Positions 26,680-35,501 of a stretch of DNA of 64,000 bases are shown piece by piece. Origin of the DNA: Amycolatopsis taiwanensis DSM 45107. GTDB lineage: Bacteria > Actinomycetota > Actinomycetes > Mycobacteriales > Pseudonocardiaceae. The translations under genes and the position numbers were made by a program. The notes beneath the pieces were generated by a model. That model searched no databases, was not told where the DNA came from, and saw only the letters and a list, made by a program, of their open reading frames with translations. The stretch covers positions 62,001 through 126,000 of the forward strand of contig NZ_JAFB01000008.1 in the NCBI RefSeq assembly GCF_000519205.1. The letters run 5' to 3'. How positions within the stretch are numbered: the first letter of the stretch is position 1; each line of letters opens with the position of its first letter.

Positions 26680-27660
26680 ATGAGCCTAAGCGGGTTCACC
26701 GCGCCCCTGTGGTTCCTGCTGTTGCTAGTGGTCGCCGCGGTGGTGGCGGGCTACGTGCTGGCTCAGCGGGCGCGGCGCCGGCGCACCCTGCGGTTCACCA
26801 ATCTCGAACTGCTGGACCGGATCGCGCCGCGGTCACAGGGCTGGCCGCGGCACGTGCCGGCGGCGTTGATCATCGTCGCGCTGTTGCTGCTGACCGTCGG
26901 CCTCGCCGGGCCGACAGCCGAGGCGAAGGTGCCGCGCAATCGGGCGACCGTGATGCTGGTGATCGACGTGTCGCTGTCCATGGAGGCCACCGACGTGCAG
27001 CCGAGCCGCATCAAGGCGGCCCAGGACGCGGCGACGGCCTTCGCCAAGGGCCTCACCCCGGGCATCAACCTCGGCCTGGTGTCCTTCGCCGGCACCGCCA
27101 CCGTGATGCAACAGCCGACCACCGAGCGGCAGCCCGTGATCAACGCGATCGGAAACCTCAAGCTCGCCCAGTCCACCGCGACCGGCGAGGGGATCTTCGC
27201 CGCGCTGAACGCGGTCCAGGGGTTCTCGGCGGTGGTCGGGGGAGTGGAAGGGCCGCCGCCGGCCCGGATCGTGCTGATGAGCGACGGGAAGCAGACCGTC
27301 CCGGACGACCTGTACGCCTCGCGAGGCGCGTTCACCGCAGCCCAGGAGGCCAAGAAGGAGAGCGTGCCGATCTCCACGATCTCCTTCGGCACCGACCACG
27401 GAACCGTCATCATCGACGGCAGGCAGGTTCCGGTGGACGTGGACGACGGATCGCTGCAGGAGGTCGCCCGGCTCTCCGGCGGAGAGTTCTACCGGGCGGG
27501 CACGGCCGAGCAGCTCAAGCAGGTCTACGCCGATCTCGGCGAGCAGATCGGCTACGAGACGAAGCAGTCCGACGCCAGCCGGCCGTGGGTGATGCTGGGC
27601 ACGCTGTCGCTCATCGCGGCGGCCGGCACCTCCCTCTTCCTGGGCCAGCGCCTGCCGTAA
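26680..27660 (+). CDS. VWA-domain membrane protein of the MoxR operon
   Basis: 326-residue BatA-like protein. One N-terminal helix (FTAPLWFLLLLVVAAVVAGY), a second at about residues 60-80, a VWA domain with intact MIDAS (VIDVSLSMEATD; later SFAG and LMSDG), and a C-terminal helix (WVMLGTLSLIAAAGTSLFLG). It is the third member of moxR-DUF58-VWA and probably displays the VWA domain for metal-dependent partner binding. GGGGGAAACAAC upstream serves as ribosome-binding site and belongs to the repeat element. Confidence 0.9.
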   Translation: MSLSGFTAPLWFLLLLVVAAVVAGYVLAQRARRRRTLRFTNLELLDRIAPRSQGWPRHVPAALIIVALLLLTVGLAGPTAEAKVPRNRATVMLVIDVSLSMEATDVQPSRIKAAQDAATAFAKGLTPGINLGLVSFAGTATVMQQPTTERQPVINAIGNLKLAQSTATGEGIFAALNAVQGFSAVVGGVEGPPPARIVLMSDGKQTVPDDLYASRGAFTAAQEAKKESVPISTISFGTDHGTVIIDGRQVPVDVDDGSLQEVARLSGGEFYRAGTAEQLKQVYADLGEQIGYETKQSDASRPWVMLGTLSLIAAAGTSLFLGQRLP

Positions 27661-27663
27661 TTT

Positions 27664-27755
27664 CCTTTGTGGTGGTTTGCGTGGCGGTGCGGGCGGCGGT
27701 GCGAGTTGCCAGCCCACAGCAAGCGGCTTCGCCGCTTTCAAACGCAACCTGTGGT
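27664..27755 (+). repeat. 3'-flanking repeat, copy R1
   Basis: Starts just after the VWA stop: GGTTTGCGTGGCGGTGCGGG, a variable middle, then AAGCGGCTTCGCCGCTTTC, a 7-bp hairpin (27721-27737) followed by CAAACG. One of five related copies (others near 28250, 30661, 55140 and 59527). Probably works as a transcription terminator between the convergent VWA and trmL genes. Confidence 0.8.
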
Positions 27756-27756
27756 T

Positions 27757-28230
27757 TCAGTGGGTATCGGGAGGCGCGGAGAAGCCGTGCTGGCGCCACG
27801 CCTCGTAGACCGCGATGGCGGCGGTGTTGGCCAGGTTGATGGACCGGGAGCCGGGCATCATCGGCACCCGCAGGCGGTCGGTCACCTGGGGCAGCAACTG
27901 GATCTCGGGCGGCAGCCCGACCGACTCCGGCCCGAAGAAGAGCACGTCGCCGGGCTGGTAGGCCACGTCCGTGTAGCAGCGGGTGGCGCTTGCGCTGAAC
28001 GCGTAGACGTTCGCCGGCAGCAGGGACTTCCAGGCCGCGTCGAGATCGGGGTGCACCCGGACGTAGGCCAGGTCGTGGTAGTCGAGGCCGGCACGGCGCA
28101 GGTGCTTGTCCTCGAAGGCGAACCCGAGCGGCTCGACCAGATGCAGTTGCGAGCCGGTGTTGGCGGCCAGCCGGATCGCGTTTCCCGTGTTCGGCGGAAT
28201 TTCCGGCTGGTAGAACAGAATGCGGAACAT
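27757..28230 (-). CDS. trmL: tRNA (cytidine/uridine-34-2'-O)-methyltransferase TrmL
   Basis: 157-residue SPOUT-class knotted methyltransferase modifying the tRNA wobble position with SAM. Motifs: FYQPEIPPNTGNAIRLAANTGSQLHLVEPLGF near the start, LFFGPESVGLP, and the knot region RVPMMPGSRSINLANTAAIAVYEAWRQ. ATG 28230 is chosen over GTG 28239 because GGAG sits at proper spacing only for the ATG. It is flanked on both sides by members of the same repeat family. Confidence 0.92.
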   Translation of the reverse strand: MFRILFYQPEIPPNTGNAIRLAANTGSQLHLVEPLGFAFEDKHLRRAGLDYHDLAYVRVHPDLDAAWKSLLPANVYAFSASATRCYTDVAYQPGDVLFFGPESVGLPPEIQLLPQVTDRLRVPMMPGSRSINLANTAAIAVYEAWRQHGFSAPPDTH

Positions 28231-28249
28231 CGGGTCCACTCCAGTCGTG

Positions 28250-28325
28250 TTTCCTAAGCGGCGTCAGCCGCTTGCCCTGCGCCGCCAGCCGGCTCCGCTA
28301 CCCGCACCGCCACGCAAGCCACTTC
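28250..28325 (-). repeat. 3'-flanking repeat, copy R2
   Basis: Reading on the minus strand after the TAXI gene stop: GTGGCTTGCGTGGCGGTGCGGG, then CAAGCGGCTGACGCCGCTTAGG. The hairpin has arms AAGCGGC/GCCGCTT-like with loop TGAC. Same orientation relative to the upstream gene as R1. Confidence 0.75.
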
Positions 28326-28335
28326 AACGCGGTCA

Positions 28336-29286
28336 CTAGCCGTGGAGGCTACGGTAAGCGGTGACGGCACCGGGGTGGAGGGGGACGGCACCGGTGCTGA
28401 TGAGCGAGCGCACGTCGAGGAACTGCGTCCCGACCGCCTGCGCGGGCACCAGGTCGCCGGCCCGCTGGGCCAGCACCCTGGTCACCGCGGCGGCCACGTC
28501 CTCGGCCAGGTCCGGGCGGCACACCAGCAGGTTCGCGCTGCCGATCGTGTCCACTTCGGATCCGCCGCGGTACGCGCCCGGGGGAAGGAGAACCGACTCG
28601 TACGCGGTCTGGCCGGCGCGCCGCATCGCTGGGAGGAACGGCGAAAGCGGCAGGATCCGGATCCCGATCTCGTCGTCTAATGTGGACAAAATCGGCAGTG
28701 GTACGCCCCCGGAGACGAGCATCGCGTCGATTGTCCGCGCTGAAAGGGCGTCGTGCGCCTCCGCCATCGACAGGTGCAATATGCGCACGTCGGTCAGCCC
28801 GGCCGCGCTCATCAGCCGCGAGCCCATCGCCGCGGCACCGGATCCCGGCGCGCTCAGCGAGATCGTCCGGCCGGCCAGTTGCGGCACGGAGGTGATCGTC
28901 GAATCGGCGCGCACGGCCAGTTGGAGGTAGTTCTCGTACACCCGGCCAAGCGCGCGCAGCGCGACGGGCCGGGAGAAGGGAGTATTCCCGGTGAGCGCGT
29001 CTTCGGCGATGTCGGCCAGCGTCAGGGCAAGCTCGGCTTCCCCCTTGTCGAGCATGGTCAGGTTGGCCACGCTCGCTTCCGTCGGCAGCGCGATGCACCG
29101 CAGACGCGGATACGCGGCCTGGAGTTCCGTGGCGAGTAACTGGCCGAATGCCAGGTAGAAGGCGGTTTGCTCACCGGTCGCGATGCGCACCTGGCCGACG
29201 GGACCCGCGTCGCTAAGCGGCGCGCTGCCCACCAGGCCCGCGCTGGCGGTCAGCCCGGCGAGCAGCAGGGTTCGTCGCCGGATCAC
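28336..29286 (-). CDS. TAXI-family TRAP-type solute-binding protein
   Basis: 316-residue exported binding protein. N-terminal signal VIRRRTLLLAGLTASAGLVGSA (Tat-like arginines). Mature part is the TAXI fold: QVRIATGEQTAFYLAFGQLLATELQ, TEASVANLTMLDKGEAELALTLADIAEDAL, GRTISLSAPGSGAAAMGSRLM and an ending with LISTGAVPLHPGAVTAYR. No TRAP membrane permease genes adjoin. Its GTG overlaps the stop of the histidine kinase gene (GTGA), so it is coupled to a two-component system and may serve as the extracellular ligand sensor. Confidence 0.88.
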   Translation of the reverse strand: MIRRRTLLLAGLTASAGLVGSAPLSDAGPVGQVRIATGEQTAFYLAFGQLLATELQAAYPRLRCIALPTEASVANLTMLDKGEAELALTLADIAEDALTGNTPFSRPVALRALGRVYENYLQLAVRADSTITSVPQLAGRTISLSAPGSGAAAMGSRLMSAAGLTDVRILHLSMAEAHDALSARTIDAMLVSGGVPLPILSTLDDEIGIRILPLSPFLPAMRRAGQTAYESVLLPPGAYRGGSEVDTIGSANLLVCRPDLAEDVAAAVTRVLAQRAGDLVPAQAVGTQFLDVRSLISTGAVPLHPGAVTAYRSLHG

Positions 29287-30644
29287 GGCAGCTCCACCCG
29301 GACCGACAGCCCGTGCGGGGTGACGGCCGCCAGTTCGATCCGCCCGCCGCGCCCGCCGGCCAGGCGTTCCGCGATGGCCAGGCCGAGCCCGGTGCCGGGC
29401 AGGTCTCGATGGTGCGTCGCACGCCAGAACCGGGTCTGTGCCTGGCCGAGTTCGGCTTCGGTGAGCCCGGGACCGTTGTCCCGCACTTCGACGAGCCCGG
29501 GACGCGTGATCACTTCGACGCGGGCGCCCGAGCCCGCATACTTGATGGCGTTGTCCAGCAACACGTCCAGCACCTGGGAGACTTCGGCCTCGGTTGCCGA
29601 AACGGTTCCTGGTTGTCCACTGTGGACGAGTTCGATCCCGGCCCGCTCGGCGACCGGCTGCCACAGCTGCACCTGGGCGGCCCCGACCGCGGTGACGTCG
29701 CAGGCAGCGCCGCCGGTGCCCGCCGCGGCGAGTTCGCCCGCGTGATGTTCCACGCTGGCCAGGGTGAGCAGGTCGTCGAGGAGTTTCTCCATGCGCTCCA
29801 GCTCACCCACCGCACCGGTGTAGGTGCGTCCCGCCGAGGCCGGCAGATGCGGTTCCAACGCGTCGATACGCAGTCGTAGGGCGGTCATCGGATTGCGCAT
29901 CTGGTGTGAGGTGTCGGCGACCAGGCGGCGTTGCTGCTCCAAGGCCGAGGTCACGGCGTCCGACATCCGGTTGAAACCGGCGGTGAGCTTGCGCAGTTCG
30001 GGCGGCCCGGCCAGGCGTGGACGTCCGGGTGGCAGGCCCGCGGTCAGCCGGCCGACGGCGTGGTCCAGGCGGCGCAGCGGGCCGAGCAGCCACCGAGTGG
30101 CGGTCAGGGCGAGCGCGATGCAGGCCAACGTGAACAGGGCGGTCCCCGCGAGCACGGCCGTCCACCGGCTGGCGACGTCGGCCGCCGCCACCACGACCGA
30201 TGCCCGCAGCACGACCGCGCCCGAGACCCGGGTGCCCGCGCCGGCGGGACGTGCGAGCAGGACCGGAGCGGACGACCACGGCCGCACCGTCCCCGCCGGG
30301 CGAGTCTGCTGGTTTCGCAATGCGGTGTCGATCAGCGCGGACACAGCCGGGTCGGTCGCGGTCATTCCCCCGGTGGCCACCATCGGCGCACGCCGGGCGG
30401 TCACCACGACGATCGGCTCGCCGTACAACTCGGTGTACCGGGTGGCCTCGGCGATCAGGGTGTCCGGATCGCCCGTCGTGACGGCTTGGTCGGTGAGCGC
30501 GGCGAACCGGTCCAGGTCGCCGCCCCGCGCCAGCATGAGCTGCTGGGTGCGTTCGTTGGCGGTGACCGTCAGCAGCGGGACCGCGAACCCGGCCGTTGCC
30601 AGGACCACGAAGGCGAACAGGACCGCCAGTACCCGGGCGCGCAC
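29283..30644 (-). CDS. Two-component sensor histidine kinase
   Basis: 453-residue OmpR-class sensor kinase. Transmembrane helices at about residues 2-28 (VLAVLFAFVVLATAGFAVPL) and 163-185 bracket an extracytoplasmic domain of about 135 residues. HAMP-like linker, HisKA with DTSHQMRNPMTALRLR (phospho-acceptor His), then HATPase motifs DNAIKYAGSGA, VRDNGPG and GTGLGLAIAERLAG. GTG 30644 follows AAAGAG; the repeat R3 separates it from the response-regulator gene. Partner proteins are the regulator at 30713 and the TAXI protein at 28336. Confidence 0.9.
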   Translation of the reverse strand: MRARVLAVLFAFVVLATAGFAVPLLTVTANERTQQLMLARGGDLDRFAALTDQAVTTGDPDTLIAEATRYTELYGEPIVVVTARRAPMVATGGMTATDPAVSALIDTALRNQQTRPAGTVRPWSSAPVLLARPAGAGTRVSGAVVLRASVVVAAADVASRWTAVLAGTALFTLACIALALTATRWLLGPLRRLDHAVGRLTAGLPPGRPRLAGPPELRKLTAGFNRMSDAVTSALEQQRRLVADTSHQMRNPMTALRLRIDALEPHLPASAGRTYTGAVGELERMEKLLDDLLTLASVEHHAGELAAAGTGGAACDVTAVGAAQVQLWQPVAERAGIELVHSGQPGTVSATEAEVSQVLDVLLDNAIKYAGSGARVEVITRPGLVEVRDNGPGLTEAELGQAQTRFWRATHHRDLPGTGLGLAIAERLAGGRGGRIELAAVTPHGLSVRVELP

Positions 30645-30660
30645 TAGAGACTCTTTCGAC

Positions 30661-30711
30661 GTGGTTTGCGTGACGGCCCACCGCAAGCGGCTCCGCCGCT
30701 TTGAAACACCA
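30661..30711 (+). repeat. 3'-flanking repeat, copy R3 (short)
   Basis: GTGGTTTGCGTGACGG joined directly to CCCACCGCAAGCGGC-TCC-GCCGCTTTGAAAC (hairpin 30685-30701). It lies between response-regulator stop and kinase start but is inverted relative to these genes. The hairpin could lower kinase expression relative to the regulator. Confidence 0.8.
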
Positions 30712-30712
30712 T

Positions 30713-31375
30713 CTAATTGCCCAGGCGGTAGCCGAAGCCGCGGATCGTGGTCAGCAGTTCCGGGCGGTGCAGCTTGGCGCGCAACTGCGTGAGGTGCACG
30801 TCCAGCGACCGGGACACCGCGAGGTAGGCGTCACCCCACACCTCGTCCATCAGTTGCTGGCGGCTGACCGCCGTGCCCGCCCGCTTGGCGAGCGCGGCGA
30901 GCACGGCGAACTCCTTGGCGGTCAGGCTCACCTCGTCGCCGCCCACCAGGACTCGCCGCCCGTCGAGCTCGATCTGGATGTCCCCGACCATCACCGTGCG
31001 CGGATCCGGCGGCCCGGCCGCGGCCCGGCGGGTCACCGCGTCGATCCGGGCCAACAGCTCCCGCAGGCGCACGGGTTTCACCAGATAGTCGTCGGCACCC
31101 AGCCGCAGGCCGCGAACCACGGAGCGTTCGTCACCGCGGGCGGTCAGCACGATGACCGGCAGCGCGGAGACCGCCCGGAGCTTCCGGAGAACCTCGAGAC
31201 CGTCGAGATCGGGCAGCCCGAGATCGAGCAGCGCCAGGTCGGCCTCCCGATGGGCGATGAGCGCGTCGGTGCCGCGCCGAACACGGACCAGGCGATGGCC
31301 GTGCGCGCCCAGCGAGTCGAGCAGGGCCTCGGCGACCCCGTCGTCGTCTTCGACAAGCAGCACGCGCACGGCCAT
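30713..31375 (-). CDS. OmpR/PhoB-family response regulator
   Basis: 220-residue response regulator. Receiver domain: acidic pocket VEDDDG, phospho-acceptor Asp in ALLDLGLPDLDGLEV, VLTARGDE and conserved Lys in DYLVKPVRL. C-terminal winged helix: ELDGRRVLVGGDEVSLTAKEFAVLAALAKRAG and the recognition region SRSLDVHLTQLRAKL...IRGFGYRL. It starts 4 nt after the MHS permease gene, so permease, regulator, kinase and TAXI gene form one transcription unit. Confidence 0.92.
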   Translation of the reverse strand: MAVRVLLVEDDDGVAEALLDSLGAHGHRLVRVRRGTDALIAHREADLALLDLGLPDLDGLEVLRKLRAVSALPVIVLTARGDERSVVRGLRLGADDYLVKPVRLRELLARIDAVTRRAAAGPPDPRTVMVGDIQIELDGRRVLVGGDEVSLTAKEFAVLAALAKRAGTAVSRQQLMDEVWGDAYLAVSRSLDVHLTQLRAKLHRPELLTTIRGFGYRLGN

Positions 31376-31379
31376 GAAT

Positions 31380-32705
31380 TTAGCTTGTGGTCGCGGGTGC
31401 CGGAGCGACCTCCGTCATCCGGGAATCCTTCGCGGTGTCCCGCATCCGGATATAGACGATCAGTGAAATGAACACGACGATGGTCACGTAGTAGAAGAAC
31501 CAGGACTCGTGCCCGGCCTGCTTGAACCACAGCGCGATGTACTCGGCGGTGCCGCCGAAGATGGCCACGGCCAGCGAGTAGGGCAGGCCGACGCCGAGCG
31601 CGCGGATGTTGGTCGGGAACAGTTCCGCCTTCACCACCGCGCTGATCGAGGTGTAGCCCGCGCTGATCGCCAGTGGGACGGTCATCAGGACGAAGGCGAA
31701 GACCGGGTCCTTGGTGTTCGCCAGCAGAGTCAGCGAGGGCACCGTGACCAGCGTGCCGAGCACCCCGAAGCCGATCAGCAGAGGCCGGCGGCCGATCCGG
31801 TCGGACAGCGCGCCGAGAAGTGGCTGGAAGACCACGAACAGCAACAGCGCGAAGAAGTTGATCCACGCCGCGGTCGGTTTGCTGATCCCGCTGGTGTTGA
31901 CCATGAACTTCTGCAGGTACGTGGTGTAGGTGTAGAAGAACAGCGTGCCGCCCATGGTCAGGCCGATCACGAGGGCCACTTCACGGGGATGGCGCATCAG
32001 CTCGCGCAGGGTGCCGGCGGAGGCACGCTCGGTGCGGTCCCTCTTCATGTTCTCGAAACTCGCCGATTCGTCCATGCCCCGCCGCAGGTACAGCACGATC
32101 AGGGCGCCGAGCGCGCCGATGCCGAAGGCGATCCGCCAGCCCCAGCTTTCGAGCTGGGCGGCGGTGAGCACCTGCTGCAGCACGATCTGCACGGCGAGTG
32201 CGACCAGCTGGCCGGCGATCAGCGTGACGTACTGATAGCTCGAGTAGTAGCCGCGACGCGTGTGGGTGGCCACTTCGGACATGTAGGTCGCCGACGTCGA
32301 ATACTCCCCGCCGACGGAGATGCCCTGCAACAGGCGCGCGACTACCAGCAGGATCGGCGCGGCGATGCCGATCGAGCGGTATCCCGGGGTGAGTGCGATC
32401 AACAGGGACCCGGCGGCCATCACCGTGACCGAAAGCGTCAGCGCGGAACGCCGGCCGTAACGGTCGGCGTACCAGCCGAGAAGCCAGCCACCGATCGGCC
32501 GCATCAGGAAGCCGACCGCGAACACGCCCGCGGTGTTGAGCAGCTGGGCGGTCGAGTCACCCTTGGGGAAGAACGTGGCGGCGAAGTAGACGCTGAACGC
32601 GGTGTAGGCGTACCAGTCGTACCACTCGATCAGGTTGCCGACCGAGCCACGGAGGATGTTGCTGATCACACGCCGTTTCGGTGGGACGGCGGTTGGCGAC
32701 GTCAT
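31380..32705 (-). CDS. MHS-family MFS metabolite:H+ symporter (KgtP-like)
   Basis: 441-residue MFS permease with about 12 helices. Metabolite:H+ symporter hallmarks are GNLIEWYDWYAYTAFSVYFAATFFP, MRPIGGWLLGWYADRYGRRSAL, LQGISVGGEYSTSATYMSE and FPTNIRALGVGLPYSLAVAIFGG. Relatives carry alpha-ketoglutarate, citrate or similar carboxylates. It is the first gene of the four-gene unit with the two-component system and the TAXI protein. ATG 32705 is chosen; an upstream in-frame start at 32765 adds a non-conserved tail. Confidence 0.88.
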   Translation of the reverse strand: MTSPTAVPPKRRVISNILRGSVGNLIEWYDWYAYTAFSVYFAATFFPKGDSTAQLLNTAGVFAVGFLMRPIGGWLLGWYADRYGRRSALTLSVTVMAAGSLLIALTPGYRSIGIAAPILLVVARLLQGISVGGEYSTSATYMSEVATHTRRGYYSSYQYVTLIAGQLVALAVQIVLQQVLTAAQLESWGWRIAFGIGALGALIVLYLRRGMDESASFENMKRDRTERASAGTLRELMRHPREVALVIGLTMGGTLFFYTYTTYLQKFMVNTSGISKPTAAWINFFALLLFVVFQPLLGALSDRIGRRPLLIGFGVLGTLVTVPSLTLLANTKDPVFAFVLMTVPLAISAGYTSISAVVKAELFPTNIRALGVGLPYSLAVAIFGGTAEYIALWFKQAGHESWFFYYVTIVVFISLIVYIRMRDTAKDSRMTEVAPAPATTS

Positions 32706-32852
32706 TGCGGACTCCTTTGTCTCCGGAACGCAATCACGTTCGGTGATCGCCCCGCGCGCGGGCAAGCCTGCCGGGGCAGCCCTAACACTCCCTTAGGACG
32801 ATTACTCCCCGGTAGCGGCGTGGGTGATGCTGGGCCCCCGGCCAGCGGTTAA

Positions 32853-33638
<786 letters not shown>

Positions 33639-33703
33639 CCAGGCGCGCCTCGTCGCCGCGTTTTCCGCCTACCTACAGTTGTTCGACTATCGAAAGGACT
33701 AGC

Positions 33704-34471
33704 GTGCCCGGACTGCTCGAAGGCAAGCGCCTGCTCATCACTGGCGTGATCACCGACGCCTCGATCGCGTTCCACGCGGCGAAGGTGGCGCAGGAACAAG
33801 GGGCGAAGGTGGTGTTGACCGGCTTCGGTCGGCTGTCGCTGGTGGAGCGCATCGCCAAGCGCCTGCCCGAGCCGGCGCCGGTGGTCGAGTTGGACGTGCA
33901 GAACCCCGAGCACCTGGACACCCTCGCCGACCGGGTCCGCGAGCACGTGGACGGGCTGGACGGGGTGCTGCACGCGATCGCGTTCGCACCGCAAACCTGC
34001 CTGGGCGCGCCGTTCCTGGACGCGCCGAAGGACGACGTGACGGTCGCGCTCGAGGTGTCGGCCTACTCGTTCAAGTCGCTCGCCGTCGCCGCGTTGCCGT
34101 TGCTCACCCCCGGTTCTTCCATCGTGGGCCTGGATTTCGACGCCCGGGTGGCGTGGCCGGCCTACAACTGGATGGGGGTGGCGAAGGCCGCGCTGGAGTC
34201 GGTCAACCGGTACCTGGCGCGTGAGCTCGGGCCGCACGACATCCGGGTCAACCTGGTCGCGGCCGGCCCGGTGAAGACCATGGCGGCCAAGTCGATCCCC
34301 GGCTTCGGCGAACTCGAAGGCGGCTGGGATTCCCGCGCCCCGCTCGGCTGGAAGGCCGAGGACGCGACGCCGGTCGCCAAGACGATCTGTGCTGTGCTCT
34401 CCGACTGGTTGCCCGCCACCACCGGCTCGATGATCTGGGTCGACGGCGGCGTCCACGCCCTGGGCCTGTAG
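33704..34471 (+). CDS. inhA: Enoyl-ACP reductase InhA
   Basis: 255-residue NADH-dependent enoyl-ACP reductase of [36 protein letters not shown] is the typical atypical-SDR nucleotide site; catalytic Tyr154 and Lys161 lie in [21 protein letters not shown] (Y-x6-K). GTG 33704 follows GAAAGGA. It forms an operon with fabG1. Ferrochelatase, which follows inhA directly in mycobacteria, is here 2.9 kb downstream. Confidence 0.95.
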   Translation: MPGLLEGKRLLITGVITDASIAFHAAKVAQEQGAKVVLTGFGRLSLVERIAKRLPEPAPVVELDVQNPEHLDTLADRVREHVDGLDGVLHAIAFAPQTCLGAPFLDAPKDDVTVALEVSAYSFKSLAVAALPLLTPGSSIVGLDFDARVAWPAYNWMGVAKAALESVNRYLARELGPHDIRVNLVAAGPVKTMAAKSIPGFGELEGGWDSRAPLGWKAEDATPVAKTICAVLSDWLPATTGSMIWVDGGVHALGL

Positions 34472-34500
34472 CGGTGCACCGCGCTCGGGAGCGGCTCGAA

Positions 34501-34537
34501 TTCGACCGGTTTTCGAGTTGTCGGCTAACCTGCCTCC
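34501..34537 (+). promoter_or_regulatory. Candidate leaderless promoter
   Basis: TTCGAC (34501-34506), a 19-bp spacer and TAACCT (34526-34531) precede an ATG at 34538 by 6 nt, with no Shine-Dalgarno. This fits a leaderless actinobacterial transcript. Confidence 0.5.
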
Positions 34538-34891
34538 ATGGCTTCACCGGAAGAGTTCGAGGCGCGCGTATCCGCGCTGGAGTCGCAGTTCCGTGACCTG
34601 AGTGACCGGGTGCGTCACAACGAACAGGACGCCGCGGCCGCGCGGGTTCTGGCCGGTGGAGCCGATCGTGACGTCACGGAGATTCGCGGCGAGATCCGGG
34701 ATTTCCGGCAGGCCACGACGTCCAGTTTCAACGCGATGCGCGAGGACTTGGCCGATCTCAGGCGGAGTACAGCAGACGGGTTCACCGAAATACGCGGCAA
34801 GTTTGACGCGGCCGCGGCCGGGCAGCAGCAGATCGTCGGCCTGCTGAACAGGATCCTGAGCGAGCAGGGAGACAACGCCGGCGGCCAGTAG
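34538..34891 (+). CDS. Small coiled-coil protein, function unknown
   Basis: 117-residue predominantly helical protein. Heptad patterns run from FEARVSALESQFRDLSDRVRHNEQD through DVTEIRGEIRDFRQATTSSFNAMREDLADLRRSTADGFTEIRGKFD, with a hydrophilic end. No signal peptide or membrane segment. No enzyme motif is present; a structural or oligomerising role is likely. It lies in the insert between inhA and hemH. Confidence 0.7.
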   Translation: MASPEEFEARVSALESQFRDLSDRVRHNEQDAAAARVLAGGADRDVTEIRGEIRDFRQATTSSFNAMREDLADLRRSTADGFTEIRGKFDAAAAGQQQIVGLLNRILSEQGDNAGGQ

Positions 34892-34934
34892 CGCACCGCT
34901 GCTGACCGCCGGCCGAAGCTCCCTGGGCTGTCCC

Positions 34935-35336
34935 TTATCTTCCGGCCGCGGCGGCCACCTGGTAGCTGTCTTCGAGGATGAGGTACCGCGTGATACGTCC
35001 GGCGTTGACGGTCATCCGGATGGCGAACGGGGTTTCGATCACCCCGCCGGTGGCGCGCACGATCGAGCGCAGGTGGCCGACGGCCACGGCTTCGTCACCG
35101 TCGACGAAGATCCGTTCCACTTCGAAAACGTCGCGTTCGAGGTAGTCGTCGAGGCCGGCATAGAACTCGCCGGCTTCGACGCCGGTCCGGCGGCGGCCGA
35201 TCCAGGGCACGATCTCGGTGGCGCCGGGGATGTCCCAGTCCACTTCGTCGGCGAAGAGTTCGCCCGCGCCCGCGAAATCGTCCGCGGCGATCCGGGAGAA
35301 AAGTGCGTCGACGGTTTCCCTTGTCGTTGCTGACAT
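34935..35336 (-). CDS. SnoaL/NTF2-like protein
   Basis: 133-residue cone-fold protein: ETVDALFSRIAADDFAGAGELFADEVDWDIPGATEIVPWIGRRRTGVEAGEFYAGLDDYLE, then VERIFVDGDEAVAVGHLRSIVRATGGVIETPFAIRMTVNAGRITRYLILEDSYQVA. Substrate unknown. ATG 35336 follows GAAGGAGGAAGAA. The 5' leader is one of three copies of a conserved element (35353-35485), placed between the upstream MFS gene and this gene. Confidence 0.82.
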   Translation of the reverse strand: MSATTRETVDALFSRIAADDFAGAGELFADEVDWDIPGATEIVPWIGRRRTGVEAGEFYAGLDDYLERDVFEVERIFVDGDEAVAVGHLRSIVRATGGVIETPFAIRMTVNAGRITRYLILEDSYQVAAAAGR

Positions 35337-35352
35337 TTCTTCCTCCTTCTTG

Positions 35353-35485
35353 TTCAGAACGTGTGCGGGTAGCCGGACCCGTGACATCCGTTTTCGGCTG
35401 CCGGTGGGTCACAGTGGCGGCCTGCCTCCCCGCCCACGTGCAGCGTCGTTGTGTGTCACCACAGGTTCCGGTCTCGCGTTTTGAA
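35353..35485 (-). ncRNA. Conserved leader element, copy L1 (upstream of SnoaL gene)
   Basis: About 133 nt ending 16 nt before the SnoaL ATG. Contains the 30-nt invariant core (35417-35446, starting ACGCTGCACGTGGGC in the sense strand), a GGCGG/CCGCC stem around it, then GGCAGCC pairing with GGCTACC (one mismatch here). The ends are near-inverted: TTCAAAACGCG and CGTTCTGAA. Same layout as copies at 56890 and 57498. Confidence 0.6.
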
Positions 35486-35501
35486 TGGTGTTCCGGCATG
35501 T

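Noticed and set aside
35353-35485. A cobalamin riboswitch, because copy L1 contains GCCACTG-like sequence
   Set aside because: The rest of the B12 box is absent and the other two copies lack that word.
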